From positions 1-15,911 of the forward strand of contig DJQK01000110.1 in assembly GCA_002437575.1 (NCBI GenBank): a stretch of DNA of 15,911 nt, read 5' to 3'. Shown piece by piece: positions 6,541-13,344 of this stretch (the stretch's first letter is position 1; the number at the start of each line of letters is the position of its first letter). This stretch comes from Clostridiales bacterium UBA6388. GTDB taxonomy: Bacteria > Bacillota > Clostridia > Oscillospirales > Oscillospiraceae. The notes under the pieces were generated by a model that was not told where the DNA came from, ran no database searches, and saw only the letters and a program-made list of their open reading frames with translations. Position numbers and translations under genes: made by a program.

Positions 6541-7624
6541 TAAAAAGCAGTTGATTTTTTCTTCCCTTCTGATTTTGCTGCCGGGCTTTGCCGGGCTTCT
6601 GCTCTGGGACCGCCTGCCGGCCCTGTTGCCGACGCATTATGGGCTCACCGGCGAAGCGGACACCTTCGGCGCGAAGGCGATCGCCGTGTTCGTTATTCCC
6701 CTTCTTACGCTCATCGCACATTGGCTGTGCATCCTGCTCACGGCGACGGACCGCAAAAATGCCGGACGCAACGACAAAATGTTCCGCGTGATGCTCTGGG
6801 TCTGCCCGCTCGTGTCGATTTTTGACAGTGCGCTTCTCATCGCCATCCCGGCGGGCAATACCGCTTCTGCCTTTCATCTGGGGCTTTTGCTGCTGGGGCT
6901 TCTGTTCGCCGTGATCGGAAATTTTCTTCCAAAATGCACGCAGAACGCGACGCTCGGCATCAAGCTCCCCTGGACGCTTGGCAGCGAAGAGAACTGGAAC
7001 GCGACGCACCGGTTCGCAGGAAAACTCTGGGTCTGCTGCGGGCTTGTGATCGCGCTGTGTGCGGCGCTTCCGGCGAAGTTCGTTTTTCTGATGGTTGGTG
7101 CGATTTTTGCCGCAGCGATCGTCCCTAGCGTCTATTCCTACCGGTTTTATCAAAAGCAGAAGGCCGCCGGAATGTTTGAAGGTGCGCTTCCGGCGCGCAG
7201 CCGGATGAGCAGGCCCGCAATGCTCGCGGCGCTGGCCATCACGCTGGCAGCCCTCACCTTCGCGGGCGTTCTTCTTTTCACGGGCGATATCCGCGTCGAA
7301 TACGGCGAGGACACCTTTACCCTGAACGCAAGCTACTGGCCCGACCTCACGGTTCGATATGAGGCGGTCGAGAAGCTCTCTCTTCGCGAAACAGACGATG
7401 TGGGCACGAGAACGAACGGCCTTGGAAGCTTTCGTCTGCTGGCCGGTGCGTTTTTGAACCGCGAGTTTGAAAACTACACCAGGTATTCCTACATGGCCTG
7501 CCCGTATAACGTCGTGCTTCGCATCGGCGGCCGGTACCTTGTCATCAACGGCCCCGACGAGGCGGCGACAAGGGAAATTTACGCGCAGCTTCTTGCCCGC
7601 TGCGTCAATGCGCAGGCCGGATAA
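6527..7624 (+). CDS. sdpI: SdpI-family membrane protein with C-terminal soluble extension
   Basis: A multi-pass membrane protein of 365 residues. The N-terminal DUF1648 part has the motif LPTHYGLTGEAD (34-45). An SdpI core follows, with the motif ATLGIKLPWTLGSEENWNATH (141-161) between membrane helices. About seven hydrophobic segments end near residue 252. The last 110 residues (255-365) look soluble and beta-rich, ending VVLRIGGRYLVINGPD...ATREIYAQLL, similar to small bacterial PH-like domains; that assignment is tentative. SdpI of B. subtilis gives immunity to the SdpC toxin and signals to SdpR. The start may be ATG 6527 (AGGAG 9 bp upstream, preferred) or ATG 6521. No SdpC-like toxin gene is in the window. 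Confidence 0.87.
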   Translation: MLKNNKKQLIFSSLLILLPGFAGLLLWDRLPALLPTHYGLTGEADTFGAKAIAVFVIPLLTLIAHWLCILLTATDRKNAGRNDKMFRVMLWVCPLVSIFDSALLIAIPAGNTASAFHLGLLLLGLLFAVIGNFLPKCTQNATLGIKLPWTLGSEENWNATHRFAGKLWVCCGLVIALCAALPAKFVFLMVGAIFAAAIVPSVYSYRFYQKQKAAGMFEGALPARSRMSRPAMLAALAITLAALTFAGVLLFTGDIRVEYGEDTFTLNASYWPDLTVRYEAVEKLSLRETDDVGTRTNGLGSFRLLAGAFLNREFENYTRYSYMACPYNVVLRIGGRYLVINGPDEAATREIYAQLLARCVNAQAG

Positions 7625-7652
7625 AAGAACGATAGCTTTTTTTCGCGCGGTG

Positions 7653-7661
7653 TGCTAAAAT
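7653..7661 (+). promoter_or_regulatory. Possible extended -10 promoter of the PPC-domain gene
   Basis: TGCTAAAAT, a TGn-extended -10, lies 34 bp before the ATG at 7696. The -35 region 17 bp upstream (TAGCTT) is poor, so this rests on the -10 alone. Confidence 0.4.
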
Positions 7662-7695
7662 ACGGCTATACCACGAAGTTCAAGGAGGACTTGTT

Positions 7696-8115
7696 ATGGA
7701 ATACCGCAAATTTGGAAACACGCTCGTCGTGCGCATCGACAAGGGCGAGGAGATTCTGGAAAGCGTCAAGGTTCTGGCCGAAAAGGAGAACATCAAGCTG
7801 GCCTCCATTCAGGCGCTCGGCGCGATCAACGACTTTACCGTCGGCGTTCTGGACACGGCGACCAGGCAGTATAAATCCAACTCGTTCAAGGGAGCTTACG
7901 AGATCGTCTCCCTCACCGGCACGATCAACACCAAAAACGACGAATTTTACTGCCACCTGCACCTGTCGGCCGGCAACGATAAGGGCGAGGTCTTCGGCGG
8001 ACACCTCAACCGCGCAGTCGTGAGCGCCACATGCGAGATGATCGTCACGCTGATCGATGGCCGCGTCGACCGGGAATTCAGCGACGAGATTGGCCTGAAC
8101 CTCTTTAAGTTCTAA
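7696..8115 (+). CDS. PPC/DUF296-domain protein
   Basis: A 139-residue protein that is one PPC (plants and prokaryotes conserved, DUF296) domain. It starts FGNTLVVRIDKGEEILESV and has LASIQALGAINDFTVGVLD in the middle. The metal-type histidines of the family are present in CHLHLSAGNDKGEVFGGHL (His 87, 89 and 103). There is no AT-hook, so this is the small stand-alone bacterial form, thought to form trimers; its cellular role is not known. AAGGAGGAC precedes the ATG by about 5 bp. The protein ends GLNLFKF, a normal-looking end for the family. The stop codon overlaps the left TA flank of an inserted repeat element. Confidence 0.92.
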   Translation: MEYRKFGNTLVVRIDKGEEILESVKVLAEKENIKLASIQALGAINDFTVGVLDTATRQYKSNSFKGAYEIVSLTGTINTKNDEFYCHLHLSAGNDKGEVFGGHLNRAVVSATCEMIVTLIDGRVDREFSDEIGLNLFKF

Positions 8116-8277
8116 GGCAGCACCGCACAATTGTGTCTGCGAGTCTCGCCGGATCTTTTCCGCCAATGCCGCGGTTCGAAAAACGAGAAATACACAAAGT
8201 ATTCCTTCGTTTTCCGAGCCTTGCCTTGACGAAAAATCTCTTGCCGAGCCTTCTTGCCAAATTGTGCGGTGTTGCCT
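8115..8277. repeat. MITE-like non-coding element with TA target duplication
   Basis: A 163-bp element bounded by near-perfect inverted ends. The left end is AGGCAGCACCGCACAATT (8115-8132). The right end (8260-8277), read on the other strand, differs only in AGGCAA. TA dinucleotides flank both sides (8113-8114 and 8278-8279), as expected for IS630/mariner-type insertions. Inside is an imperfect hairpin at 8176-8217 and a direct repeat CCGAGCCTT (8214 and 8244). It is too short to encode a transposase, so it would need one supplied in trans. Removing the element and one TA rejoins the PPC stop to its terminator. Confidence 0.75.
8176..8217. repeat. Imperfect hairpin inside the MITE-like element
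   Basis: The outer 10 bp (8176-8185 with 8208-8217) pair with one mismatch. The inner 5 bp (8189-8193 with 8199-8203) close a 5-base loop, and a small internal loop separates the two stems. It sits near the middle of the element and would fold in RNA read through it. Confidence 0.55.
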
Positions 8278-8296
8278 TAATAATCGCAAATCCCAT

Positions 8297-8327
8297 AAGC
8301 GGGCCGGAAACGGTCCGCTTGTTTTTT
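8297..8327 (+). terminator. Rho-independent terminator downstream of the PPC gene
   Basis: A 10-bp stem (8297-8306 with 8311-8320, one G-T wobble) closes a 4-base loop (GAAA, 8307-8310) and is followed by GTTTTTT. It originally lay about 19 bases after the PPC stop. The repeat element now separates the two. Confidence 0.88.
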
Positions 8328-8347
8328 CGCCAAATGTCTGTTAAGAT
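8319..8347 (+). promoter_or_regulatory. Promoter of the MATE transporter gene
   Basis: An extended -10, TGTTAAGAT (hexamer 8342-8347), with a partial -35 TTGTTT (8319-8324) 17 bp upstream. The -35 overlaps the T-run of the preceding terminator. The leader to the GTG at 8386 would be about 32 bases. Confidence 0.5.
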
Positions 8348-8385
8348 AGAACGTCGGAGAAAGAAAGCGAAAGGGATGATGCGCG

Positions 8386-9741
8386 GTGCACGATACGACG
8401 CGGGACATGACGAAAGGAAGCCCCTGGCGGCTGATATCCGGCTTTGCAATGCCGGTCCTGCTCAGCCAGATCTTCCAGCAGCTGTATAACACGGCGGACA
8501 CGCTCATTGTCGGCCGCTTTCTGGGAGACGAAGCGCTCGCCGCGGTCAGCTCGTCCGGCCCTCTTATTTTCCTGCTCATCAGCTTTTTTGAGGGACTGAC
8601 GCTCGGGGCCAGCGTGACCATCTCGCGGTTTTTTGGCGCGGGAGAATACGATAAGGTCGAAAAAGCCATCCACACCAGCATCGTCGTGAGCGTCCTTTGC
8701 GGCGTGTTCCTCACCGTTTTCGGCGTTCTGCTGACGCCGCACATCCTGCGCTGGATGGGAACGGATGCGGAGGTCCTGCCGGACGCGATCGATTATTTCC
8801 GATACTACTTTTTTGGCGTGATCGCCGTCGTGTTATACAACGCGTGCAAAAGCATCATGAACGCGCTGGGAGACAGCAGGCGGCCGCTTTATTATCTTCT
8901 TTTGTCCTCGGCGGTCAATATCGTGCTGGACATTTTGTTCATCGGAGGCTTCGGCTGGGGCGTGTGGTCTGCCGCGTTCGCAACGACGATCTCACAGGCC
9001 ATCAGCATGGTTTTGTGCCTCGTGCATCTGTCCGCCAGACACACAGCCTTCCGGCTGGAATGGCGAAAGCTCCGGCTGGACCGCGAAATGCTGCATCAGA
9101 TCGTGCGCTGCGGGCTTCCCTCGGGCGTGCAGAACTCGGTCATCGGCTTTGCAAACGTCATCGTCCAGACGAATATCAATGCCTTCGGAAAGATCGCGAT
9201 GGCCGCCTTCGGCACGTATGCGAAGCTCGAGGGCTTTGCGTTTTTGCCCATCACGAGCTTTACGATGGCGCTCACGACCTACACGAGCCAGAACCTCGGC
9301 GCGTGCGAATATGACCGGGCGAAAACCGGCGCGAGATTTGGCATCGTCTGCTCGATGATCATCGCCGAGCTCATCGGCTTTGCGATGTATGCGTTCATGC
9401 CGCAGCTGGCCGGACTGTTCAGCCAGACGCCGGAGGTCATCGCGCTGGCCGTGCGGCAGGTAAGAGTCGAGGCGCTGTTTTATTGTCTGCTCGCCTACTC
9501 TCATGCCGTGGCGTCCGTGTGCCGCGGATCGGGAAAAGCCTTCGTGCCGATGGCGGTGATGCTGGCCATCTGGTGCGTGTTCCGCATTGCCTACATCACC
9601 ATTATCATGCGCCTGACGCGCGAGATCGCTTTCATCTACCTCGCCTACCCCATCACGTGGACGATGAGCTCGATCGTCTTTTTCATCTACTATCACAAGT
9701 CCAACTGGGTCCACGGCTTCGACCGGAAGCATCTGGCCTGA
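8386..9741 (+). CDS. MATE-family multidrug/metabolite efflux transporter
   Basis: A 451-residue protein of normal MATE length with about twelve membrane helices in two similar halves. The first half opens LLSQIFQQLYNTADTLIVGRFLGDEALAAV (written across residues 26-55), the hallmark of the DinF/NorM-related clostridial MATE group. The second half has GLPSGVQNSVIGFANVIVQ and a matching AMAAFGTYAKLEGFAF. MATE proteins export cationic drugs or metabolites in exchange for Na+ or H+; the substrate here cannot be told. The start is a GTG at 8386 with AAGGG 10 bp upstream. Two nearby ATGs (8376 and 8379) are out of frame, and the next in-frame ATG (8407) has no site. It has its own promoter and terminator, so it is probably a single-gene unit. 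Confidence 0.95.
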   Translation: MHDTTRDMTKGSPWRLISGFAMPVLLSQIFQQLYNTADTLIVGRFLGDEALAAVSSSGPLIFLLISFFEGLTLGASVTISRFFGAGEYDKVEKAIHTSIVVSVLCGVFLTVFGVLLTPHILRWMGTDAEVLPDAIDYFRYYFFGVIAVVLYNACKSIMNALGDSRRPLYYLLLSSAVNIVLDILFIGGFGWGVWSAAFATTISQAISMVLCLVHLSARHTAFRLEWRKLRLDREMLHQIVRCGLPSGVQNSVIGFANVIVQTNINAFGKIAMAAFGTYAKLEGFAFLPITSFTMALTTYTSQNLGACEYDRAKTGARFGIVCSMIIAELIGFAMYAFMPQLAGLFSQTPEVIALAVRQVRVEALFYCLLAYSHAVASVCRGSGKAFVPMAVMLAIWCVFRIAYITIIMRLTREIAFIYLAYPITWTMSSIVFFIYYHKSNWVHGFDRKHLA

Positions 9742-9751
9742 CACAGCAGAG

Positions 9752-9783
9752 CCTCCGGAGATCACGGTTTCCGGAGGTTTTTT
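9752..9783 (+). terminator. Rho-independent terminator of the MATE gene
   Basis: An 8-bp perfect stem, CCTCCGGA (9752-9759) with TCCGGAGG (9770-9777), a 10-base loop and six T residues. It lies 10 bases after the MATE stop codon and insulates the serpin genes. Confidence 0.9.
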
Positions 9784-9800
9784 GAAAAATTTCATTTTTC

Positions 9801-9830
9801 GTGCAACCGATGCACAGACTTCTCGTCTGT
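9801..9830. repeat. Two adjacent small inverted repeats in the serpin leader
   Basis: GTGCA/TGCAC (9801-9805 with 9811-9815) and ACAGAC/GTCTGT (9814-9819 with 9825-9830) overlap by two bases in the 82-bp gap before the first serpin gene. They could be mutually exclusive RNA hairpins or a regulator site. I cannot find a convincing -35/-10 pair in this gap. Confidence 0.35.
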
Positions 9831-9865
9831 ATGAGCAGGAGAACATGAAAAAGGAGGATACCCCT

Positions 9866-11113
9866 ATGAAACTGAAAAAGCTTCTGGCCGCCGCTCTGGC
9901 CGCCGCCTGGCTTCTGGGCACGGCTGGCTGCGCGTCGCAGGCCATTGCGGCCAAAGATCTGACGAAAAACGTCAAAAAAGCAGAGCAGACCGTGTTCCTT
10001 GACGAAGCTGCGCAGGACAAGGCCATCGAAGATCTGACCGGCTTCGGTGTAAAGCTCCTGCAAAAAGAAATGGGAAAGACCGATCCCCTGCTCTCGCCTT
10101 TGAGCATTGCCGCCGCGCTTTCCATGACGGCAAACGGCGCAGTCGGAGAGACGAAGGCGCAGATGGAAGAAGTTCTGGGCGCAAGCGCGGATACGCTTAG
10201 TTCCAGCTTCGCCGCGCTTCAGAGCGCATTGAAGAACGACAAGCAATTAAAGCTTGCCAATTCCATCTGGCTCAAGGACACGCCGACGCTTCACGTCGAA
10301 GACGCGTTCTTGCAGAAAAACGCCGACTGCTTCGGAGCGGGCATTTACGCCGCGCCGTTTGACGATTCCACGAAGACCGCCATCAACGACTGGGTCAAGG
10401 AAAAGACAGATGGGATGATCCCCGAGATCCTGGACAAGATCTCCGCAGACTCCGTCGTGTATCTTGTAAACGCGCTGGCCTTTGACGCAAAGTGGGAAGA
10501 TATCTTCGAGACCACGCAGGTGCGCACCGGACGGTTCACGTCCCGCGAAGGCGTCGAGCAGACCGGAGATTTTCTTTACGGCGAGACATCGCAGTATTTG
10601 TCCGGCGAACACGCGGAAGGTTTTCTCAAATACTATGAGGGTCAAAAGTACGCGTTTGCAGCGCTTTTGCCCGAAGAGGGCATGGATATTACGGACTTTG
10701 TTTCCGGCTTGACAGGGCAGGCACTTCATGCTATACTTTCTTCCCCGCAGACCGAAACCGTCGAATTCGGCCTTCCGAAGTTCAAGACGGCATTTGACAC
10801 GGAGCTGTCAGAGAGCCTGAAGGCGCTCGGCATGACGGACGCGTTTGACGGCGAGAAAGCCGATTTTTCCGCGCTCGGCTCGTCGGACGAAGGAAACATC
10901 CTCATTTCCCGCGTGCTGCACAAGACCTTCATTCAGGTCGACGAAGCAGGCACAAAGGCAGGAGCGGCCACGGCGGTGGACATGGTCACGGGAAGTGCGG
11001 CGGAGTATCCGCACAGCGTGTATCTCGAGCGGCCTTTCGTCTACATGATCGTCGACATGGAAACGAAGCTCCCCGTTTTCCTCGGCGCATTGACCGAGCT
11101 TCCGGAGGTGTGA
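9866..11113 (+). CDS. Lipid-anchored serpin (serine protease inhibitor) 1
   Basis: A 415-residue serpin carrying a lipoprotein signal (cysteine 22, TAGC). Family landmarks are all present: LSPLSIAAALSMTANGA (77-92), LVNALAFDAKW (200-210), FGLPKFKT (301-308), LERPFVYMIVD (387-397) and PVFLGALT (403-410). The hinge of the reactive loop is inhibitory in type: E360 (P17), G362, T363, then small residues AGAAT (365-369). The loop then reads AVDMVTGSAAEYP; the exact P1 is unsure but candidates (Thr, Gly, Ala, Met) are small or neutral, which would suit elastase- or subtilisin-like targets. I chose the ATG at 9866 because AAGGAGG lies 8 bp upstream. The frame stays open to a TTG at 9782, inside the preceding terminator. 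The second serpin starts 4 bp after the stop. Confidence 0.94.
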   Translation: MKLKKLLAAALAAAWLLGTAGCASQAIAAKDLTKNVKKAEQTVFLDEAAQDKAIEDLTGFGVKLLQKEMGKTDPLLSPLSIAAALSMTANGAVGETKAQMEEVLGASADTLSSSFAALQSALKNDKQLKLANSIWLKDTPTLHVEDAFLQKNADCFGAGIYAAPFDDSTKTAINDWVKEKTDGMIPEILDKISADSVVYLVNALAFDAKWEDIFETTQVRTGRFTSREGVEQTGDFLYGETSQYLSGEHAEGFLKYYEGQKYAFAALLPEEGMDITDFVSGLTGQALHAILSSPQTETVEFGLPKFKTAFDTELSESLKALGMTDAFDGEKADFSALGSSDEGNILISRVLHKTFIQVDEAGTKAGAATAVDMVTGSAAEYPHSVYLERPFVYMIVDMETKLPVFLGALTELPEV

Positions 11114-11117
11114 GACG

Positions 11118-12509
11118 ATGAAATGCAAACGAGTCGCGGCGCTTTTTCTCGCGTCAACGATGGCGCTTTCCATGAGCGCGTGCACGCAGAGTCCGGAGCG
11201 CTGCACCACGTCGGAAGGCTCGCAGGATAGAGCGTCCTGTGAAACGCTGGCTGAAGCAGTTTACCCCGAAATGGCGCAGTATCCCGACGAAACAGCGTAT
11301 TTTTCGAAGACCGGGGAGTTTGACGACGAGGGCTTTTCTGCGGCGTATCAGGCGTGGAAGCAGGATCTCAAGCGCCAGACCGACCAGCCGGCCGGCTATC
11401 AGGACGGCGTGGACGATTTTGTGAAAGCTTCTACCAAAGCGTTTTTGCCGGATGGCGAACAGAACTTCGTCTATTCTCCGCTGAACGTCTACATGGCGCT
11501 ATCGATGCTGGCAGAGCTCACGGACGGCGAGTCCCGGACGCAGATCATGGACCTTCTCGGGCAAACCGGCATTGAAGACGTGCGCGCACACGCAAAGGCG
11601 CTCTGGAACGCCAACTATTGCGCCGACGGCGCGGTGACGAGCGTTCTGGCAAGCTCTCTCTGGCTGGACGAGGACGAGCAATACGTGCAGAAGACGCTCG
11701 ATACCCTCGCGCAGGACTACTACGCCTCGGCCTTCCGCGGCCAGATGGGAGATGCCGCCTACAACGAAGCCCTGCAAAGCTGGGTAAGCGACCAGACAGG
11801 CGGCCTTCTCAAAGAGCAAGCGTCCGGTCTGGAGTTTACGCCGGAGACTGTCCTCGGCCTTGTCACGACGATCTATTTCCGCGCGAGATGGAGCGAGGAA
11901 TTTTATGACGGCACAACATCTTCCGGCACCTTCCACACGAAATCCGGCGATATTACCTGCGATTTTCTCCACAAAAGCGACTCGAACACGTACTACTGGG
12001 GCGAAAGCTTCTGCGCGATCGAGCTTTCCCTTCGCGGCAGCGGCTGTATGAAGCTTCTGCTTCCCGATGAGGGCGTGAGCGCGGAGTCGCTTTTGGAGGA
12101 CACCGAAGCGATGGATTTTATCCTCAGCCGCTCGGACTGGAAAAACAGCAAATTTTTGACCGTGAACCTGAGCCTTCCGAAGTTCGACGTTTCGTCCGAC
12201 CTTGACCTCAAGGCGGGACTTAAAACGCTCGGCGTGACGGATGTATTCGATGCAAGCGTCGCGGATTTTACGCCAAGCATTGAAAATTCCAAAGGAAGTA
12301 TTTTCCTCTCGCAGACCGAACACGCAGCCCGCGCGGCCATCGACGAAGAGGGCGTGACGGCGGCGGCCTACACGGTCATAGCGGAAGCAGGCGCGGCGGA
12401 GCCTCCCGACGAAGAGATCGACTTTACGCTCGACCGCCCGTTCGTCTTCGTTATCACGTCACAGGACGGCCTGCCGCTGTTCATCGGCGTTGTGCATACG
12501 CCAAACTGA
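11118..12509 (+). CDS. Lipid-anchored serpin 2 with N-terminal extension and altered reactive-loop hinge
   Basis: A 463-residue serpin with lipobox MSAC (cysteine 22). About 70 acidic residues (25-95) precede the serpin fold, an extension serpin 1 lacks. Fold landmarks are FVYSPLNVYMALSMLAELTDG (split here at residues 117-137), LVTTIYFRARW (248-258), LSLPKFDV (351-358), LDRPFVFVI (438-446) and PLFIGVV (453-459). The hinge reads EEGVTAAAYT (410-419): Val at P14 where Thr or Ser is usual, and bulky Tyr at P9 where a small residue is usual. The loop is long and acidic (AEAGAAEPPDEEIDF). It may be a slower, substrate-like or differently targeted inhibitor. The GGAGGTG site lies at the end of the serpin 1 gene, 4 bp before this start region, so the two are translationally linked. 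Confidence 0.93.
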   Translation: MKCKRVAALFLASTMALSMSACTQSPERCTTSEGSQDRASCETLAEAVYPEMAQYPDETAYFSKTGEFDDEGFSAAYQAWKQDLKRQTDQPAGYQDGVDDFVKASTKAFLPDGEQNFVYSPLNVYMALSMLAELTDGESRTQIMDLLGQTGIEDVRAHAKALWNANYCADGAVTSVLASSLWLDEDEQYVQKTLDTLAQDYYASAFRGQMGDAAYNEALQSWVSDQTGGLLKEQASGLEFTPETVLGLVTTIYFRARWSEEFYDGTTSSGTFHTKSGDITCDFLHKSDSNTYYWGESFCAIELSLRGSGCMKLLLPDEGVSAESLLEDTEAMDFILSRSDWKNSKFLTVNLSLPKFDVSSDLDLKAGLKTLGVTDVFDASVADFTPSIENSKGSIFLSQTEHAARAAIDEEGVTAAAYTVIAEAGAAEPPDEEIDFTLDRPFVFVITSQDGLPLFIGVVHTPN

Positions 12510-12565
12510 CAGAACCTCGAAATCAAAAAAGCAATATCACTTAGAATCCAAAGGAGACCCAAACA

Positions 12566-13315
12566 ATGAAAAAGATCTTAGCATTCCTTCTCGCGCTGGC
12601 GTGCGTGTTCTCGTTTGCCGCCTGCGCAAGCAAAAACACCAATGACAACACAAGCACGGATACACCCGCTGCGTCGGAAACGCCCGCAGAAAAGCCGGAC
12701 GAGACCCCGGTCGATGACGGCGCTGTCTCGATCGACACTCCCGCAGTCATGCCCGACGACGGTTCCGTATCCGAAGACCCGGCCGCACAGGAGCCCGCAG
12801 AAAATACGCCTGCTGCGGAAGGCGGCACGGAAAACGCGGACAGCGCAAAGTCCGTCCTTGACCTGTTGAACAGCGTCTGGAATACCTACACCGAGGATGA
12901 AAAATTCCCCGCGGCAGGCGGCGATTACGATAACAGCGTCGACAGTGCGCCGGGACGGGTCGATATTTCGAACGCCGATACGGTCTCGTACCTGCTCACC
13001 TTCCCGGAAGAAGATGTTGTAAAGCTCGACGGCGCGGCTTCTCTCGTGCACATGATGAACGGCAACACCTTCACCTGCGGCGCGTTCCACGTGGCCAATG
13101 CGGACGACGTTTCCACCATTGTTGAAGACATCCACACCACCGTCTCCGGCAAGCACTGGATGTGCGGCTTCCCCGACAAGATGTTCCTTGCCACGAGCGG
13201 CAGCGTGATCGTATCCGTTTACGGAAGCGAAGACCTCGTCAATACCTTCCGCGACAAGCTTCTGGCGGTCGATTCCAGCTTCACGTCCGTCTACGACGAG
13301 GCAATCAGCGCGTAA
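12566..13315 (+). CDS. Lipoprotein of unknown function linked to the MBOAT/DHHW pair
   Basis: A 249-residue lipoprotein. The signal peptide ends in lipobox FAAC (cysteine 20). Residues 21-93 form a low-complexity Pro/Glu/Thr/Ala/Asp linker that would hold the domain away from the membrane. The folded part (about 95-249) has SVWNTYTEDEKFPAAGGD, then ASLVHMMNGNTFTCGAFHVAN, then HWMCGFPDKMFLATSGSVIVSVYG. It resembles small lipoproteins often found beside MBOAT and DHHW genes in clostridia (DUF4358-like); I am not certain of the family. Two Cys in the folded domain could be paired outside the cell. AAAGGAGA precedes the ATG by 8 bp. The gene lies 56 bp after serpin 2 with no terminator between, and 29 bp before the MBOAT gene. 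Confidence 0.85.
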   Translation: MKKILAFLLALACVFSFAACASKNTNDNTSTDTPAASETPAEKPDETPVDDGAVSIDTPAVMPDDGSVSEDPAAQEPAENTPAAEGGTENADSAKSVLDLLNSVWNTYTEDEKFPAAGGDYDNSVDSAPGRVDISNADTVSYLLTFPEEDVVKLDGAASLVHMMNGNTFTCGAFHVANADDVSTIVEDIHTTVSGKHWMCGFPDKMFLATSGSVIVSVYGSEDLVNTFRDKLLAVDSSFTSVYDEAISA

Positions 13316-13344
13316 TTTTATGTAAACCAAAGCAGGAGGCTTCC

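Noticed and set aside
7623..7643. A weak terminator after the SdpI-family gene
   Set aside because: AAAAG and CTTTT could pair as a 5-bp stem before a T-run, but the stem is all weak pairs bar one and the loop is 8 bases. Too weak to call.
8133..8489. A 118-codon plus-strand frame through the repeat element
   Set aside because: It starts inside the MITE-like element, reads through a terminator, and overlaps the MATE gene out of frame. It is most likely not coding.
8992..10125. A 377-codon minus-strand frame across the MATE gene
   Set aside because: It is antisense to a clear MATE transporter, crosses its terminator, and its translation is Arg/Ala/His-rich and unlike any protein, as expected for the opposite strand of GC-rich coding DNA.
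11499..12323. A 274-codon minus-strand frame
   Set aside because: It is an antisense shadow of serpin 2, with no ribosome site and no recognisable motifs.
12542..12547. TAGAAT as a -10 box before the third surface-gene lipoprotein
   Set aside because: No -35 lies at a proper distance, and the start site would fall in the ribosome binding site.
13162..13344. A longer N-terminus for the MBOAT protein
   Set aside because: The upstream 61 codons overlap the lipoprotein gene, are Arg/Gln-rich, and have no place before the normal MBOAT start, which has a good ribosome site.
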